Position numbers and translations under genes: made by a program. Below are positions 63,691 to 64,000 of a stretch of DNA of 64,000 nucleotides, one piece after another. Numbering within the stretch: position 1 is the first letter of the stretch; each line of letters begins with the position of its first letter. The stretch is from contig NZ_JAUSXQ010000001.1 in assembly GCF_030816115.1 (NCBI RefSeq), forward strand, positions 1,116,001-1,180,000, read 5' to 3'. The notes beneath the pieces were generated by a model. That model did not search any database. It was not told where the DNA came from and saw only the letters and a program-made list of their open reading frames with translations. The stretch is from Chryseobacterium sp. W4I1 (GTDB taxonomy: Bacteria > Bacteroidota > Bacteroidia > Flavobacteriales > Weeksellaceae).

Positions 63691-64000
63691 TTAATGGGCT
63701 GCAATTTCTATGGAAAGCCCATCCATTGCGGAGGTAAGCTGGATCTGGCATGCCAGTCTGCTGGCAGGTGTTGTCGTAAACAGTTCGGAGAGAAGTGCTT
63801 CTTCCATGTCACCTTTTTCAGGCAGCGATGAGGTTTCACCCAGAATATAGCAGTGGCACGTTGCACACATCGCCATTCCTCCGCACATCGCTTCCATAGG
63901 CAGTTCATAAGCTTTACACAGATCTTTAAGGCTCAGCCCCATTTCCAGAGGACAGATCAGATGATGGATATTTCCTCCCTGATCTTTTACCGTGATTGTA
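63691..64000 (-). CDS. Partial 2Fe-2S ferredoxin, 5' end beyond window
   Basis: The frame is open to the right edge and ends at 63691, giving 102 visible residues. The cluster ligands are in CGGMAMCATC plus a later Cys (SRLACQI), an adrenodoxin-type C-x5-C-x2-C-xn-C arrangement. The upstream residues TITVKDQGG and LEMGLSLKDLCKAYELPM match the fold's first strands and helix. The start codon is outside the window. Such ferredoxins donate electrons to iron-sulfur assembly or oxygenases. Confidence 0.9.
   Translation of the reverse strand, partial: TITVKDQGGNIHHLICPLEMGLSLKDLCKAYELPMEAMCGGMAMCATCHCYILGETSSLPEKGDMEEALLSELFTTTPASRLACQIQLTSAMDGLSIEIAAH

Overview
The window reads as a chromosomal segment of a flavobacterium of the Chryseobacterium/Elizabethkingia type. 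The evidence is AT-rich DNA with little Shine-Dalgarno use, -7 promoter boxes of the Bacteroidota form TAnnTTTG, a SusC/SusD pair, a GLPGLI-family protein, PepSY-like and COG4705 proteins, DUF2723, and several large TonB-dependent receptors. I see no insertion sequence, phage, CRISPR array, tRNA or rRNA. Genus-level placement is inference from protein style, not from a marker gene.

Region 1 (1-15.2 kb) looks like a general-stress island: a partial lipoprotein, a PA2169-type four-helix protein, a DUF4142 protein, a Crp/Fnr regulator, a GLPGLI protein, an unlinked SdhB-like iron-sulfur subunit behind two cyanophycinase-family genes (one with altered catalytic residues), a decayed Crp/Fnr gene, a low-complexity KGG-repeat protein, a YciF-type ferritin-like protein, and a tight run of zinc alcohol dehydrogenase, CinA-like protein, two short-chain dehydrogenases, a small lipoprotein and an FAD oxidoreductase with a C-terminal Rieske domain. 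A low-affinity iron permease-like gene follows.

Region 2 (15.2-25.2 kb) is a zinc metalloprotease-SusC-SusD operon flanked by a LytS-type histidine kinase upstream and a LytTR response regulator downstream, suggesting regulated protein degradation coupled to peptide uptake. Region 3 (25.3-34.2 kb) carries an S41 peptidase, an OmpR-type two-component pair, a COG4705 membrane protein, a PepSY-like secreted protein, a frameshifted TonB receptor, an HD hydrolase, a PAP2 phosphatase and a single-domain EamA protein. Short repeated motifs in front of several of these suggest a shared regulon.

Region 4 (34.4-41.8 kb) is a dense signalling array: REC-PAS-kinase, a 1203-residue CHASE3-HAMP-GAF-kinase with three receiver domains, two stand-alone receivers, CheR and CheB, with no chemoreceptor or CheA in view. 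Region 5 (42.3-64 kb) is more ordinary: Mug glycosylase, a di-haem peroxidase, an SDR lacking the usual Tyr/Lys, a broken WGR-DUF4240 gene, a DUF2723 glycosyltransferase-like protein, a VOC protein, a TetX-like monooxygenase with an AraC regulator, a TonB receptor with a PI-PLC-like enzyme, a membrane-bound AraC regulator, a TPR protein, an LLM flavin oxidoreductase, NAD(P)-dependent dehydrogenases, a second Crp/Fnr regulator, a ketopantoate reductase-like protein and two ferredoxins.

A recurring oddity is that five otherwise well-preserved genes (DUF4142, iron permease, TonB receptor, CheR, WGR-DUF4240) each carry one extra base in the first fifth of the gene. This may be assembly error or genuine 5' frameshifting and needs the reads to decide.
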